A DNA stretch of 14,923 bases, from positions 1 through 14,923 of the forward strand of contig JAFOXE010000249.1 of assembly GCA_017425765.1 (NCBI GenBank), read 5' to 3'. The position numbers were made by a program, and so were the translations under genes. The stretch is from Paraprevotella sp. (GTDB taxonomy: Bacteria; Bacteroidota; Bacteroidia; Bacteroidales; Bacteroidaceae). This document shows positions 7,817 through 14,723 of the stretch, piece by piece; position 1 is the first letter of the stretch; each line of letters begins with the position of its first letter. The notes under the pieces are model-generated. The model was not told the origin of the DNA and ran no database searches. It saw only the letters and a list, made by a program, of their open reading frames with translations.

Positions 7817-8185
7817 TCATCGTCTGGCGCTAATCTCCACACCACATTCTTGGCAGTCTGCACCCATCGGAGGATTTTCCTTAGTGAGTGTGAGTTGTAT
7901 GCCTTCGATGGTGGGGAAGTCGCTGAATAAACGACTGAGGATGCGCCCAGCAGCGTGTTCCAATAAAGCCGAAGGGGTGGCCATCTCTTCGCATACACGT
8001 TTGTACACATCGGCATAGCTCACCGTGTTGGAAAGTTCGTCGCAAGTCAGTGCCTTGCTAAAATCGGTGTCAATCTTTAGGCTGACGTAGAAGTTGGCAC
8101 CCACGGTACGTTCCTGGGGCAGAACACCATGATGGGCAAAGATTTTTACTCTGTTTAGGGTTATTTGTGTTTGTATTATATTCAT
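7817..8185 (-). CDS. folB: Dihydroneopterin aldolase
   Basis: Cytoplasmic folate-synthesis enzyme that splits 7,8-dihydroneopterin into 6-hydroxymethyl-7,8-dihydropterin and glycolaldehyde. It is usually an octamer. Counting from the ATG at 8185 it has 122 residues, the normal size. Family positions can be read off: FAHHGVLPQE (16-25) with the substrate Glu at 25, TVSYADVYKRV (54-64) with Tyr 57, LLEHAA (74-79) with Glu 76, and LTKENPP (100-106) with Lys 102. An in-frame ATG 16 codons upstream (8233) would add a segment not expected in the family and would start inside the palindromic region, so I reject it. It has its own terminator and sits 205 bp downstream of the nrdJ stop with a terminator between, so it is probably transcribed alone. 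I could not place its promoter with confidence. Confidence 0.9.
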   Translation of the reverse strand: MNIIQTQITLNRVKIFAHHGVLPQERTVGANFYVSLKIDTDFSKALTCDELSNTVSYADVYKRVCEEMATPSALLEHAAGRILSRLFSDFPTIEGIQLTLTKENPPMGADCQECGVEISARR

Positions 8186-8233
8186 AATCAAAGATTTAAT
8201 ATTGTTAAAAAGACACGCTCGTGTGGGTGGCAT

Positions 8234-8249
8234 CTACACCATGGTGTAG
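8234..8249. repeat. Perfect 16-bp palindrome upstream of folB
   Basis: CTACACCATGGTGTAG is identical to its reverse complement with no central loop, 48 bp before the folB start. This form suits a dimeric DNA-binding protein better than a terminator. Nearby, TGTACGTGT occurs twice as a direct repeat (8261-8269 and 8283-8291), 22 bp apart. No regulator can be named. Confidence 0.5.
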
Positions 8250-8303
8250 TTTGATTTTGGTGTACGTGTGGATGCGTCGAGTTGTACGTGTATTTTTATA
8301 AAG

Positions 8304-8337
8304 AAGGCATACTTATTTTTGAGGATAAGTATGCCTT
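8304..8337. terminator. Terminator hairpin after nrdJ
   Basis: A perfect 13-bp stem pairs 8304-8316 with 8325-8337 around an 8-nt loop, flanked by A- and T-rich sequence on both sides. It lies about 50 bp after the nrdJ stop and should end that transcript. The T tract on the minus strand is interrupted, so it is a less textbook terminator than the folB one. Confidence 0.75.
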
Positions 8338-8390
8338 TCTTTTCGATGATTCAGGTATTCGGTTTTTTATTAGATGTTACCGTTTTTCTG

Positions 8391-10931
8391 TTATCCGCAA
8401 CGTGATGCTCCACAAGTCTTGCAAATCAAGCAACCTTCTTGGTAGATAAGCGATTCGTTGCCGCAGTTAGGACACTTTTGGCCCTTGGCCTCGGTTCCAT
8501 CGGTAATGTATTTCTTTAGAGCACGCTCCACACCATTCTTCCAAGTGTTGATGCTTTCGCTTTCTAATTGCAAAGAGCTGACAAGACGAATTACGTGGTC
8601 GAGTGGCATGCGATAGCGGAGCACTCCGGAGATTAGCTTAGCGTAGTTCCAATATTCCTTGTTGAACTTTTCAGAGAGGCCCTCTACGGTTGTCTTGTAG
8701 CCTTTCTTGTTCTCAAATTGGAAGTCATAGCGCTTGCTTCCGTCTTCATTTACGCTCTTGATGATGCGGCCCTTGGTTACGCTCTTCGGCAACACGATAC
8801 CTTCGTCGTCGTCTTGAAGACCGGTGAAGATTTCGTAAGGATGTCCGTCCAATAAACCGACGAAAGCCACCCACTTTTCTTTGTTGTTCTGGAAACGTAC
8901 CACGTCGCACTCCAAAGATTGAGGGCGTGTTTCGGTTACTTCAGGTGGACGACATGGAGAAATCTCAGGCTTGTCTTCTTTCTTCTTTACCGAAATCATA
9001 ACGCCGGCACGTGAGCCATCGCGATAGATGGTGCAGCCCTTGCAACCGGACTTCCATGCTTCAATATACAGACGGTTTACGAGGTCTTCGTCTACGTTGT
9101 TGGGCAGATTCACGGTTACACTGATAGAGTGGTCAACCCACTTTTGAATGGCTCCTTGCATCTTCACCTTCATCAGCCAGTCTACGTCGTTGGCAGTGGC
9201 TTTGTTGTAAGGTGAGCGAGAAACCAATTCGTTGATTTCTTCTTGGGTATAGTTCTTGGTGGTGTCGTAACCGTTCACTTCCATCCAAGTCATGAATTTG
9301 TGGTGGTATACCACGTATTCCTCGAAGGCATCACCGGTTTCGTCTATAAAGTCAATGTGTGCTTCGGGGTCGTTAGGATTCACCTTACGACGACGCTTAT
9401 ATATAGGTAGGAACACCGGCTCAATACCCGAAGTGGTTTGGGTCATTAAACTGGTGGTGCCGGTAGGAGCGATGGTAAGACATGCGATGTTGCGACGTCC
9501 GTACTTCATCATTTCTTCGTACAAAGAAGGGTCGGCATCCTTCAAACGGTTGATGAATGGATTGTTCTTTTCGCGTTCGGTGTCGTATACCTCGAAGGCT
9601 CCACGTTCTTTGGCCATAACCACAGAAGAACGGTATGCACTCAACGCAACAGTTTTGTGTACTTCTACAGAGAAATCGGTGGCCTCTTGAGTGCCATAAC
9701 GCAAGCCCATTGCGGCCAACATATCACCTTCTGCTGTGATTCCCACGCCGGTTCTGCGGCCTTGGCTGCTCTTCTTGTAAATCTTTTCCCAAAGGTGTTT
9801 TTCTGCGCCCTTTACTTCTAAGCTTTCAGGGTCGGTGGCCACCTTGTCCATGATTTGAGTAATCTTTTCCAACTCAAGGTCAATGATGTCGTCCATGATG
9901 CGCTGAGCCATGGCAACATGCTTCTTGAATAGTTCAAAGTCGAAGTAGGCCTCAGGGGTAAATGGATTTACAACGTATGAATATAAGTTTATGGCCAAGA
10001 GGCGGCAACTATCGTATGGACAGAGAGGAATCTCACCACAAGGATTGGTGCTTACGGTGCGGAAACCAAGGTCGGCATAGCAATCGGGTACAGATTCGCG
10101 TAGGATAGTATCCCAGAATAACACGCCGGGTTCGGCCGATTTCCATGCATTGTGTACAATCTTACGCCAAAGTGCATTGGCATCAATCTCTTTCTGCACC
10201 AAAGGATTTGTACTTTGAATGGGGTATTGTTGTACGTAAGGAGCACCATTTACGGCAGCTTCCATAAATTCGTCGTCCAACTTAACAGAAACATTAGCTC
10301 CGGTTACTTTGCCTTCGGTCATCTTTGCGTCGATAAAGGCTTCTGCATCTGGGTGTTTGATGCTTACTGACAACATCAAGGCACCACGACGGCCGTCTTG
10401 AGCTACCTCGCGGGTGGAATTGCTATAACGCTCCATAAATGGAACCAAACCGGTGGAGGTTAAAGCAGAATTCTTTACCGGTGAACCTTTCGGACGAACG
10501 TGGGAAAGATCGTGACCTACTCCACCACGACGTTTCATGAGTTGCACTTGTTCTTCGTCGATGCGGATGATGCCACCATAAGAGTCGGCGTCGCCATCCA
10601 GTCCGATTACGAAACAATTTGACAACGAGGCCACCTGGTAGTCGTTTCCAATACCGGTCATAGGACTACCGGCGGGGATGATGTAACGGAAATGATCCAA
10701 AAGGTCGAAAATCTCTTGTGGCTGCATAGGGTTGTTATACTTTGCTTCAATGCGTGCCACTTCATTTGCAATACGCCAATGCATATCCGCAGGCGATTGT
10801 TCATAAATGTTTCCGAATGAGTCCTTCATTGCGTACTTGTTGACCCAAACGCGTGCGGCCAACTCGTCACCTTTGAAGTACTTGAGTGAGGCGTCAAAAG
10901 CCTCGTCGTAAGTGTAGGTTTTCTTTTCCAC
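8391..10931 (-). CDS. nrdJ: Adenosylcobalamin-dependent (class II) ribonucleotide reductase
   Basis: Reduces ribonucleotides to deoxyribonucleotides using a radical generated from adenosylcobalamin, so it works with or without oxygen but needs B12. The chain has 846 residues. The fold is recognisable by SLSNCFVIG with redox Cys 106, STNPCGE with the radical-site residues N296, C298 and E300, the second redox Cys at C309 (11 residues after C298, as in Thermotoga NrdJ), and the phosphate-binding APTGTTSL (488-495). The C-terminus is a cysteine-rich tail: C820-x2-C823, then C834, C837, C840 and C845. This probably carries both a metal site and the pair that re-reduces the active site. Residues of about 650-815 form an extension I cannot assign. 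The start is GTG at 10931: the next stop upstream in frame comes within about ten codons and no ATG lies between. Confidence 0.95.
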   Translation of the reverse strand: MEKKTYTYDEAFDASLKYFKGDELAARVWVNKYAMKDSFGNIYEQSPADMHWRIANEVARIEAKYNNPMQPQEIFDLLDHFRYIIPAGSPMTGIGNDYQVASLSNCFVIGLDGDADSYGGIIRIDEEQVQLMKRRGGVGHDLSHVRPKGSPVKNSALTSTGLVPFMERYSNSTREVAQDGRRGALMLSVSIKHPDAEAFIDAKMTEGKVTGANVSVKLDDEFMEAAVNGAPYVQQYPIQSTNPLVQKEIDANALWRKIVHNAWKSAEPGVLFWDTILRESVPDCYADLGFRTVSTNPCGEIPLCPYDSCRLLAINLYSYVVNPFTPEAYFDFELFKKHVAMAQRIMDDIIDLELEKITQIMDKVATDPESLEVKGAEKHLWEKIYKKSSQGRRTGVGITAEGDMLAAMGLRYGTQEATDFSVEVHKTVALSAYRSSVVMAKERGAFEVYDTEREKNNPFINRLKDADPSLYEEMMKYGRRNIACLTIAPTGTTSLMTQTTSGIEPVFLPIYKRRRKVNPNDPEAHIDFIDETGDAFEEYVVYHHKFMTWMEVNGYDTTKNYTQEEINELVSRSPYNKATANDVDWLMKVKMQGAIQKWVDHSISVTVNLPNNVDEDLVNRLYIEAWKSGCKGCTIYRDGSRAGVMISVKKKEDKPEISPCRPPEVTETRPQSLECDVVRFQNNKEKWVAFVGLLDGHPYEIFTGLQDDDEGIVLPKSVTKGRIIKSVNEDGSKRYDFQFENKKGYKTTVEGLSEKFNKEYWNYAKLISGVLRYRMPLDHVIRLVSSLQLESESINTWKNGVERALKKYITDGTEAKGQKCPNCGNESLIYQEGCLICKTCGASRCG

Positions 10932-11013
10932 GGTTAATGTATTCTTAGGTTGTTTTTAATCGTTTTCTTCGGTTGTGTAGAGAGATTTGAACGAAAACTT
11001 GTAAAAACGATGG

Positions 11014-11044
11014 CAAAGCTAAATAAGTTTTTCAAAATGACAAA
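11014..11044 (-). promoter_or_regulatory. nrdJ promoter, TTTG-N19-TAGCTTTG
   Basis: On the minus strand TTTG (11044-11041) is followed after exactly 19 bp by TAGCTTTG (11021-11014), a full match to the Bacteroidota consensus at the right spacing. Transcription should begin near 11008, giving a leader of about 75 nt before the GTG. Confidence 0.75.
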
Positions 11045-11155
11045 ACAAAAACACCTAAATGTTTTGTTAAAAATACAAAGTTTTCCAAAACGAGAAGTGA
11101 TGATGTTGAAAATCAGGTGTGTACGTTTTTTAAGAATGATAAAAGTTTTCCAAAA
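11025..11155. repeat. Three copies of an AAGTTTTCCAAAA-type element
   Basis: AAAGTTTTCCAAAA occurs perfectly at 11077-11090 and 11142-11155, 65 bp apart. A one-mismatch copy, AAGTTTTTCAAAA, lies at 11025-11037, inside the spacer of the nrdJ promoter. All three have the same orientation. The low-complexity background makes some chance similarity likely, but a 14-base exact repeat and the placement over the promoter suggest an operator. Confidence 0.45.
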
Positions 11156-11191
11156 AGTTTTTTCGTGTAAATATTAAGTTGTCAGAAAGTG

Positions 11192-11222
11192 TTGTTTTTG
11201 TTTCTGGTTTTTGGTATCTTTG
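11192..11222 (+). promoter_or_regulatory. Nitroreductase promoter, TTG-N20-TATCTTTG
   Basis: TTG (11192-11194) is followed after 20 bp by TATCTTTG (11215-11222), an exact TAnnTTTG match at the normal spacing. The expected start of transcription is about 15-20 nt before the ATG at 11246. Confidence 0.7.
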
Positions 11223-11245
11223 TGTTCTAAATTAGAAGATAAAAC

Positions 11246-11983
11246 ATGAAAACGATTAACACAAGACGCACAATACGCAAGTATACTGATCAAGAGGTCG
11301 GAGAGGAATTGTTGAAGGGTCTGCTGGCCGATGCCATGCGTACGCAGACGATGGGAAATCTACAGCTATATAGCGTGGTAGTGACACGTAATGCCCGACA
11401 GAAAGCTTTGCTCGCCCCGGCACATTTCAATCAGCCTATGGTGACTCAGGCACCGGTTGTGTTGACTATTTGTGCCGATTTTAATAGAACGTCAAGTTGG
11501 TGTTTGCAGCGTAAGGCAATGCCGGGCTACGACAATTTCCTTTCTTTTGTCAATGCAGCGTCGGATGCATTACTTTACACACAGACGTTCTGCAATCTTG
11601 CCGAAGAAGTCGGTTTAGGGGTATGCTATTTAGGCACTACAGTGTATCAACCTTCAAAGATTATAGAGGTTTTACACTTGCCTCGTTTGGTGATGCCCAT
11701 TGCCACGTTGACAGTTGGTTATCCTGCCGAAGAGCCGAGTTTGACAGATCGTTTACCTTTGTCGGCCATCGTGCACAACGAAATTTATCAGGATTATACG
11801 GCGGAACGTATAGATGAATTCTATTTACCGAAGGAATCCTTGCCCGAAAATCAGCATTTCGTGGAGATTAACAAGAAAGAAACGTTGGCACAAATATTTA
11901 CAGATATTCGCTATAAACGTGCCGATAACGAGGCCATGACAACTACATTCATGGAAACCTTACGTGCACAGGGTTTTCTGTAA
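11246..11983 (+). CDS. Nitroreductase-family flavoprotein
   Basis: A 245-residue FMN-dependent oxidoreductase of the nitroreductase fold, probably cytoplasmic and using NADPH or NADH. The N-terminal RRTIRKY (7-13) is the typical FMN-phosphate segment. GLGVCYLGT (123-131) and LTVGYPAE (155-162) match the conserved glycine-rich region and the late GxP element. The DRLPLSAIVH segment (168-177) and the extra C-terminal 70 residues resemble the NfsA/FRP-like subgroup, in which they contribute to dimer contacts, but the true substrate cannot be told from sequence. It is divergent from nrdJ and convergent with dnaA, has its own promoter and shares a terminator with dnaA. Physiological electron acceptors of such enzymes are often unknown. 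Confidence 0.85.
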   Translation: MKTINTRRTIRKYTDQEVGEELLKGLLADAMRTQTMGNLQLYSVVVTRNARQKALLAPAHFNQPMVTQAPVVLTICADFNRTSSWCLQRKAMPGYDNFLSFVNAASDALLYTQTFCNLAEEVGLGVCYLGTTVYQPSKIIEVLHLPRLVMPIATLTVGYPAEEPSLTDRLPLSAIVHNEIYQDYTAERIDEFYLPKESLPENQHFVEINKKETLAQIFTDIRYKRADNEAMTTTFMETLRAQGFL

Positions 11984-12014
11984 TAATGTTCAGGTACTCA
12001 AAAATAGGAGTAAA

Positions 12015-12054
12015 AAAAAACAAGCATAAGTCCATCGGCTTATGCTTGTTTTTT
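12015..12054. terminator. Bidirectional terminator shared by the nitroreductase gene and dnaA
   Basis: CAAGCATAAG (12021-12030) pairs with CTTATGCTTG (12039-12048) around an 8-nt loop, extended by six A-T pairs to 12015 and 12054. T runs follow on both strands. The right arm contains the last codons and stop of dnaA. Confidence 0.9.
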
Positions 12055-13452
12055 CTTGTTTATGATGCGGTCTAATTCTTCAAGTTTGCTTTTAAAGTTC
12101 TTGTCCACATGGATGCGGTCAAGTACTTGGTTGCACGAATGCAGCACCGTAGCATGATTACGCTTACCTATAAGTGTGCCGATGCGAGCCGCAGATAGAT
12201 TGGTATACTTTTGTGCAAAATACATGGAAATCTGGCGCACCTGAACAATTGCCTGCTTACGGCTTGAGGTAAAGATATCTTCTTGTTTTACCTTGAAGTA
12301 GTCGCATACGGTATCCATTATATGCTCTACTGTAATAGGTTTATTCTCTATCTTTACTACGCGTTTTACGGCCTGCTCAGCCATGGCCATATCTATTTCT
12401 CTATTGTATACCACAGAGTATGCCAATAGCGAAGTTACGACGCCCTCAATGTCGCGGATACTATTGTTAACATTCTCCGAGATGTAGTTGATGATGTCTT
12501 CAGGAATGTTTAGACCGTCGCGACGTACCTTGCTTTTAAGGATGGCTTTACGAAGGTCTTGATTAGGTTTCTCCAACTCAGCCAGCAATCCCCACTTAAA
12601 TCGGGTGAGCAAACGCTCCTCCATGCCTTGCAAGGCGATAGGTGGGCGGTCAGAGGTCAAGATAATCTTCTTACCATTTAGATGTAGGTGGTTGAAGATG
12701 TGGAAGAAGGTGTTTTGGGTTTTGGTGTAACCCGCAAGTTCTTGAATATCGTCGATGATCAGTACATCAATGGTTTGATAGAAATTGATGAAATCATTGA
12801 CGGTGTTGTTTCGCACAGAATTAGTAAACTGCACGTAGAACAAGTGTGCAGAAAGATAGAGAACACGCTTTTCGGGGTGTAATTCTTTCAACTTCGTACC
12901 GATGGCGTTCACTAGGTGTGTTTTGCCAACACCTGAAGAACCGTAGATGAACAGAGGGTTGAATGTAGACTGTTTGGGGTTCTCGGCAATGGATTGACCC
13001 ACTGAACGTGGCAATTTGTTGCTTATACCTTCGATGAAGTTGTCGAAATTATAGCTGGTATTTAGATTGGGGTCTAAATCCTGTGGCATAGTGGCCTTCA
13101 ATGGATGCGGTGCCTTATTGCCGTCGGTAATCGGACGGGCTTTGGGGGTAGCAGTAGTGCGCTTGGAAGTTTCCAAGTCCACCGTGGTGTTGTCTTTTTT
13201 TACCATCACCACACTATACATAAGCTGCGTGCCTTCACCAAATACTCGATTGAGTACTTTGTGAAGTAACCCCACGTAATGCTCCTCCAAGTACTCGTAT
13301 ACAAACTGACTAGGTACTTGTACGACTACTTTTCCGTCTTGATAAGAAGCACACTCAATGGGGGCAAACCATGTTTTGTATTGCTGTTCGGTTACGTTGT
13401 CTTTGATGATACGCAGACATTGCTCCCATAGCAACTGTGGTGAACCTTCCAT
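12040..13452 (-). CDS. dnaA: Chromosomal replication initiator protein DnaA
   Basis: AAA+ ATPase that binds oriC, opens the duplex and loads the replicative helicase. From the ATG at 13452 the protein has 470 residues with all four domains: an N-terminal helicase-interaction domain (1-80, LWEQCLRIIKDNV), a variable linker (about 85-133), the AAA+ domain with Walker A GSSGVGKTH (171-179), Walker B LIIDDIQ (231-237), sensor I TSDRP (266-270), the arginine-finger region LLTRFKWGL (281-289) and sensor II R333, and the DNA-binding domain ending in the DnaA signature (about 418-437, with KRNHATVLH). An in-frame start 27 codons upstream would lie across the predicted promoter and add residues unlike the family, so I reject it. 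It ends inside a terminator shared with the nitroreductase gene. Confidence 0.96.
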   Translation of the reverse strand: MEGSPQLLWEQCLRIIKDNVTEQQYKTWFAPIECASYQDGKVVVQVPSQFVYEYLEEHYVGLLHKVLNRVFGEGTQLMYSVVMVKKDNTTVDLETSKRTTATPKARPITDGNKAPHPLKATMPQDLDPNLNTSYNFDNFIEGISNKLPRSVGQSIAENPKQSTFNPLFIYGSSGVGKTHLVNAIGTKLKELHPEKRVLYLSAHLFYVQFTNSVRNNTVNDFINFYQTIDVLIIDDIQELAGYTKTQNTFFHIFNHLHLNGKKIILTSDRPPIALQGMEERLLTRFKWGLLAELEKPNQDLRKAILKSKVRRDGLNIPEDIINYISENVNNSIRDIEGVVTSLLAYSVVYNREIDMAMAEQAVKRVVKIENKPITVEHIMDTVCDYFKVKQEDIFTSSRKQAIVQVRQISMYFAQKYTNLSAARIGTLIGKRNHATVLHSCNQVLDRIHVDKNFKSKLEELDRIINKKKQA

Positions 13453-13807
13453 GAAGTTTCCGGTTTTTACAATTAAATGTTTGTTCAAAATCTCTACGAG
13501 GGCAAAGGTCGCAATATTCCATGAGATAAGCAAACGATGTTTTTCTCATGTGTACGTACCTGAAATGCTAACTGTTTTGTTTACAGCGTTCTAAAAGTTT
13601 GCGCTGAAAATGTGTTTTACAGCCTATTGCAAGTATGTAAGTATTTGTAAATTAGTTCATTGCGATGCGCTTTGCGCCACTCAATTTGATGAGTTCTTCG
13701 TGCGTGTTCTTATTACTAAATAGCCTTAAATTAACGGGTTAGACGTCTTTAGTTGAACTGCCGCACGAGTGATTGTCTTATTTAGAATATTTTTATTTAA
13801 GGATAAT
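13453..13807. other. Intergenic region upstream of dnaA
   Basis: About 355 bp between the MCE gene and dnaA. It contains a probable dnaA promoter at its left end, a few weak inverted repeats (CAGCG/CGCTG at 13584-13606, GCGC-TTT-GCGC at 13667-13677, ACTCA/TGAGT at 13679-13694) and an AT-rich end near 13780-13807. I saw no sequence matching TTATnCACA, so there is no support for a replication origin here. No gene is visible. Confidence 0.6.
13503..13534 (-). promoter_or_regulatory. Likely dnaA promoter, TTTG-N20-GACCTTTG
   Basis: On the minus strand TTTG (13534-13531) is followed after 20 bp by GACCTTTG (13510-13503), one base off the TAnnTTTG consensus. Transcription would start near 13497, leaving a leader of about 45 nt before the ATG at 13452. 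This placement argues against the longer dnaA reading frame. Confidence 0.5.
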
Positions 13808-14701
13808 TTATTTGTCTTTTTTCCCAAAGATGGAGAAGTGTACATAACGCGATGGTTTTTCCTTCAAATCTTTAAGGAGTAGGTTGGCGCTGCCCACAGT
13901 TTCGTTCAAGTTGCTATATAATAAGGTGTCGTTCAGCAGAAGGCCCAATGTATTGTCGGTGCGTTTCATCTTGTCGGTTAGTTCCTCCACATTGCCCATG
14001 GTGTGGCTCACCTTATCGAAAGTTCCTTGCAGGTCTAGTTTGTTCAAATCCTGTGTCAGTTGTGCTAGGTTTTCGGTTGTCTGGTTCACGTTCTTTGCAA
14101 TTTCCGGTAGCTCGTTGTTCATGAGCTTGTTCAGCTGTTCTGTGCTACGGTTCAAGTTTTGCGTAAGAAGTTGCGTGTTGGCCATGATTATAGGCAGATT
14201 GGGGTCAGAAGCCAATTTGTTCAATGCCGTGAGTAGCGAGTCTACTTTTCCCATTATTTGTTCCACTTTCGGAACAAGTGTAGCTGCTTTGTCCATCAGT
14301 CCGTTGTTGGGTTGTCCTATAATCGTATCGCCTGGGGCTACGCGTTCGCGTGGGTTGTTGTTCAGCAACAAATTCATGGTGCATCCTCCCAACATCGCAC
14401 TTTCTAATTCTGCAGAGCTTCCTTTGGGGATTCGGAGCGCATTTTCTACGCTTATCTCCACTACCACATGACCGGGCTTTTGATAATTATAGTGGATTCC
14501 GCTCACTATGCCGACATTGTATCCATCTGCATATACCGGGCTCGATTTTGCCAATTCTTTGGCATTTTCAAATACAACATAGTATTTGTGGTCGGTTTGA
14601 AACAAGTTGATGCCTTTCAAGAAGTTGATACCGATGAATAGTAGCGCTAATGCCACTACGCCGGTTATACCTATTTTTACCTCTCTGGTCAGAAACTTCA
14701 T
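13808..14701 (-). CDS. MCE/MlaD-family lipid-transport protein
   Basis: A 297-residue inner-membrane-anchored protein of the MCE family, whose members pass phospholipids or other hydrophobic molecules between the inner and outer membranes. One N-terminal membrane helix (about 9-27) is followed by a single MCE domain (about 38-118, with SPVYADGYNVGIVSGI and a late GDTIIGQ). A long predicted coiled coil follows (about 135-280), rich in Asn, Leu and Gln heptads, and would form the periplasmic needle or barrel of the hexamer. The start is 22 bp after the stop of the upstream amidase-like gene, indicating one operon. No ATPase or permease partner (MlaF/MlaE-like) is present in this window. The natural lipid is unknown. 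Confidence 0.88.
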   Translation of the reverse strand: MKFLTREVKIGITGVVALALLFIGINFLKGINLFQTDHKYYVVFENAKELAKSSPVYADGYNVGIVSGIHYNYQKPGHVVVEISVENALRIPKGSSAELESAMLGGCTMNLLLNNNPRERVAPGDTIIGQPNNGLMDKAATLVPKVEQIMGKVDSLLTALNKLASDPNLPIIMANTQLLTQNLNRSTEQLNKLMNNELPEIAKNVNQTTENLAQLTQDLNKLDLQGTFDKVSHTMGNVEELTDKMKRTDNTLGLLLNDTLLYSNLNETVGSANLLLKDLKEKPSRYVHFSIFGKKDK

Positions 14702-14723
14702 GTTGTATAATCTTTAGTGAATT

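Larger units (their letters stand above)
10932..11245. other. Divergent regulatory region between nrdJ and the nitroreductase gene
   Basis: These 314 bp are strongly AT-rich and contain no gene. They hold one promoter for each flanking gene and a repeated element related to AAAGTTTTCCAAAA. I looked for a cobalamin riboswitch core and for an NrdR-type box on the nrdJ side and saw neither. A 75-codon reading frame on the plus strand (10950-11177) spans the promoter and repeats and is composed mostly of Lys and Phe codons. I regard it as chance. Confidence 0.7.

Noticed and set aside
7628..7930. 100-codon plus-strand frame overlapping the folB terminator and folB itself
   Set aside because: It crosses a terminator and runs antisense through conserved folB codons; no family resemblance.
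8189..8196. AATCTTTG on the minus strand as a folB -7 element
   Set aside because: One mismatch to TAnnTTTG, no -33 partner, and transcription would begin at or after the ATG.
8186..8233. Upstream folB start at 8233
   Set aside because: Adds 16 residues absent from the family's usual N-terminus; the 8185 start gives the normal length.
10932..11015. Cobalamin riboswitch upstream of nrdJ
   Set aside because: Considered because the enzyme needs B12, but I saw no B12-box core and the leader is only about 75 nt.
10950..11177. 75-codon Lys/Phe-rich plus-strand frame between nrdJ and the nitroreductase gene
   Set aside because: It is the translation of AT-rich regulatory DNA including the nrdJ promoter and its repeats.
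13453..13533. Upstream dnaA start at 13533
   Set aside because: The extension overlaps the likely promoter, and the family N-terminus aligns with the start at 13452.
13534..13807. Replication origin next to dnaA
   Set aside because: No match to TTATnCACA was found by eye, and origins in this phylum are often not beside dnaA.
13884..14471. 195-codon open frame on the plus strand opposite the MCE gene
   Set aside because: Antisense to a convincing coding sequence, with Ser/Leu-rich low-information translation and no promoter or motif.
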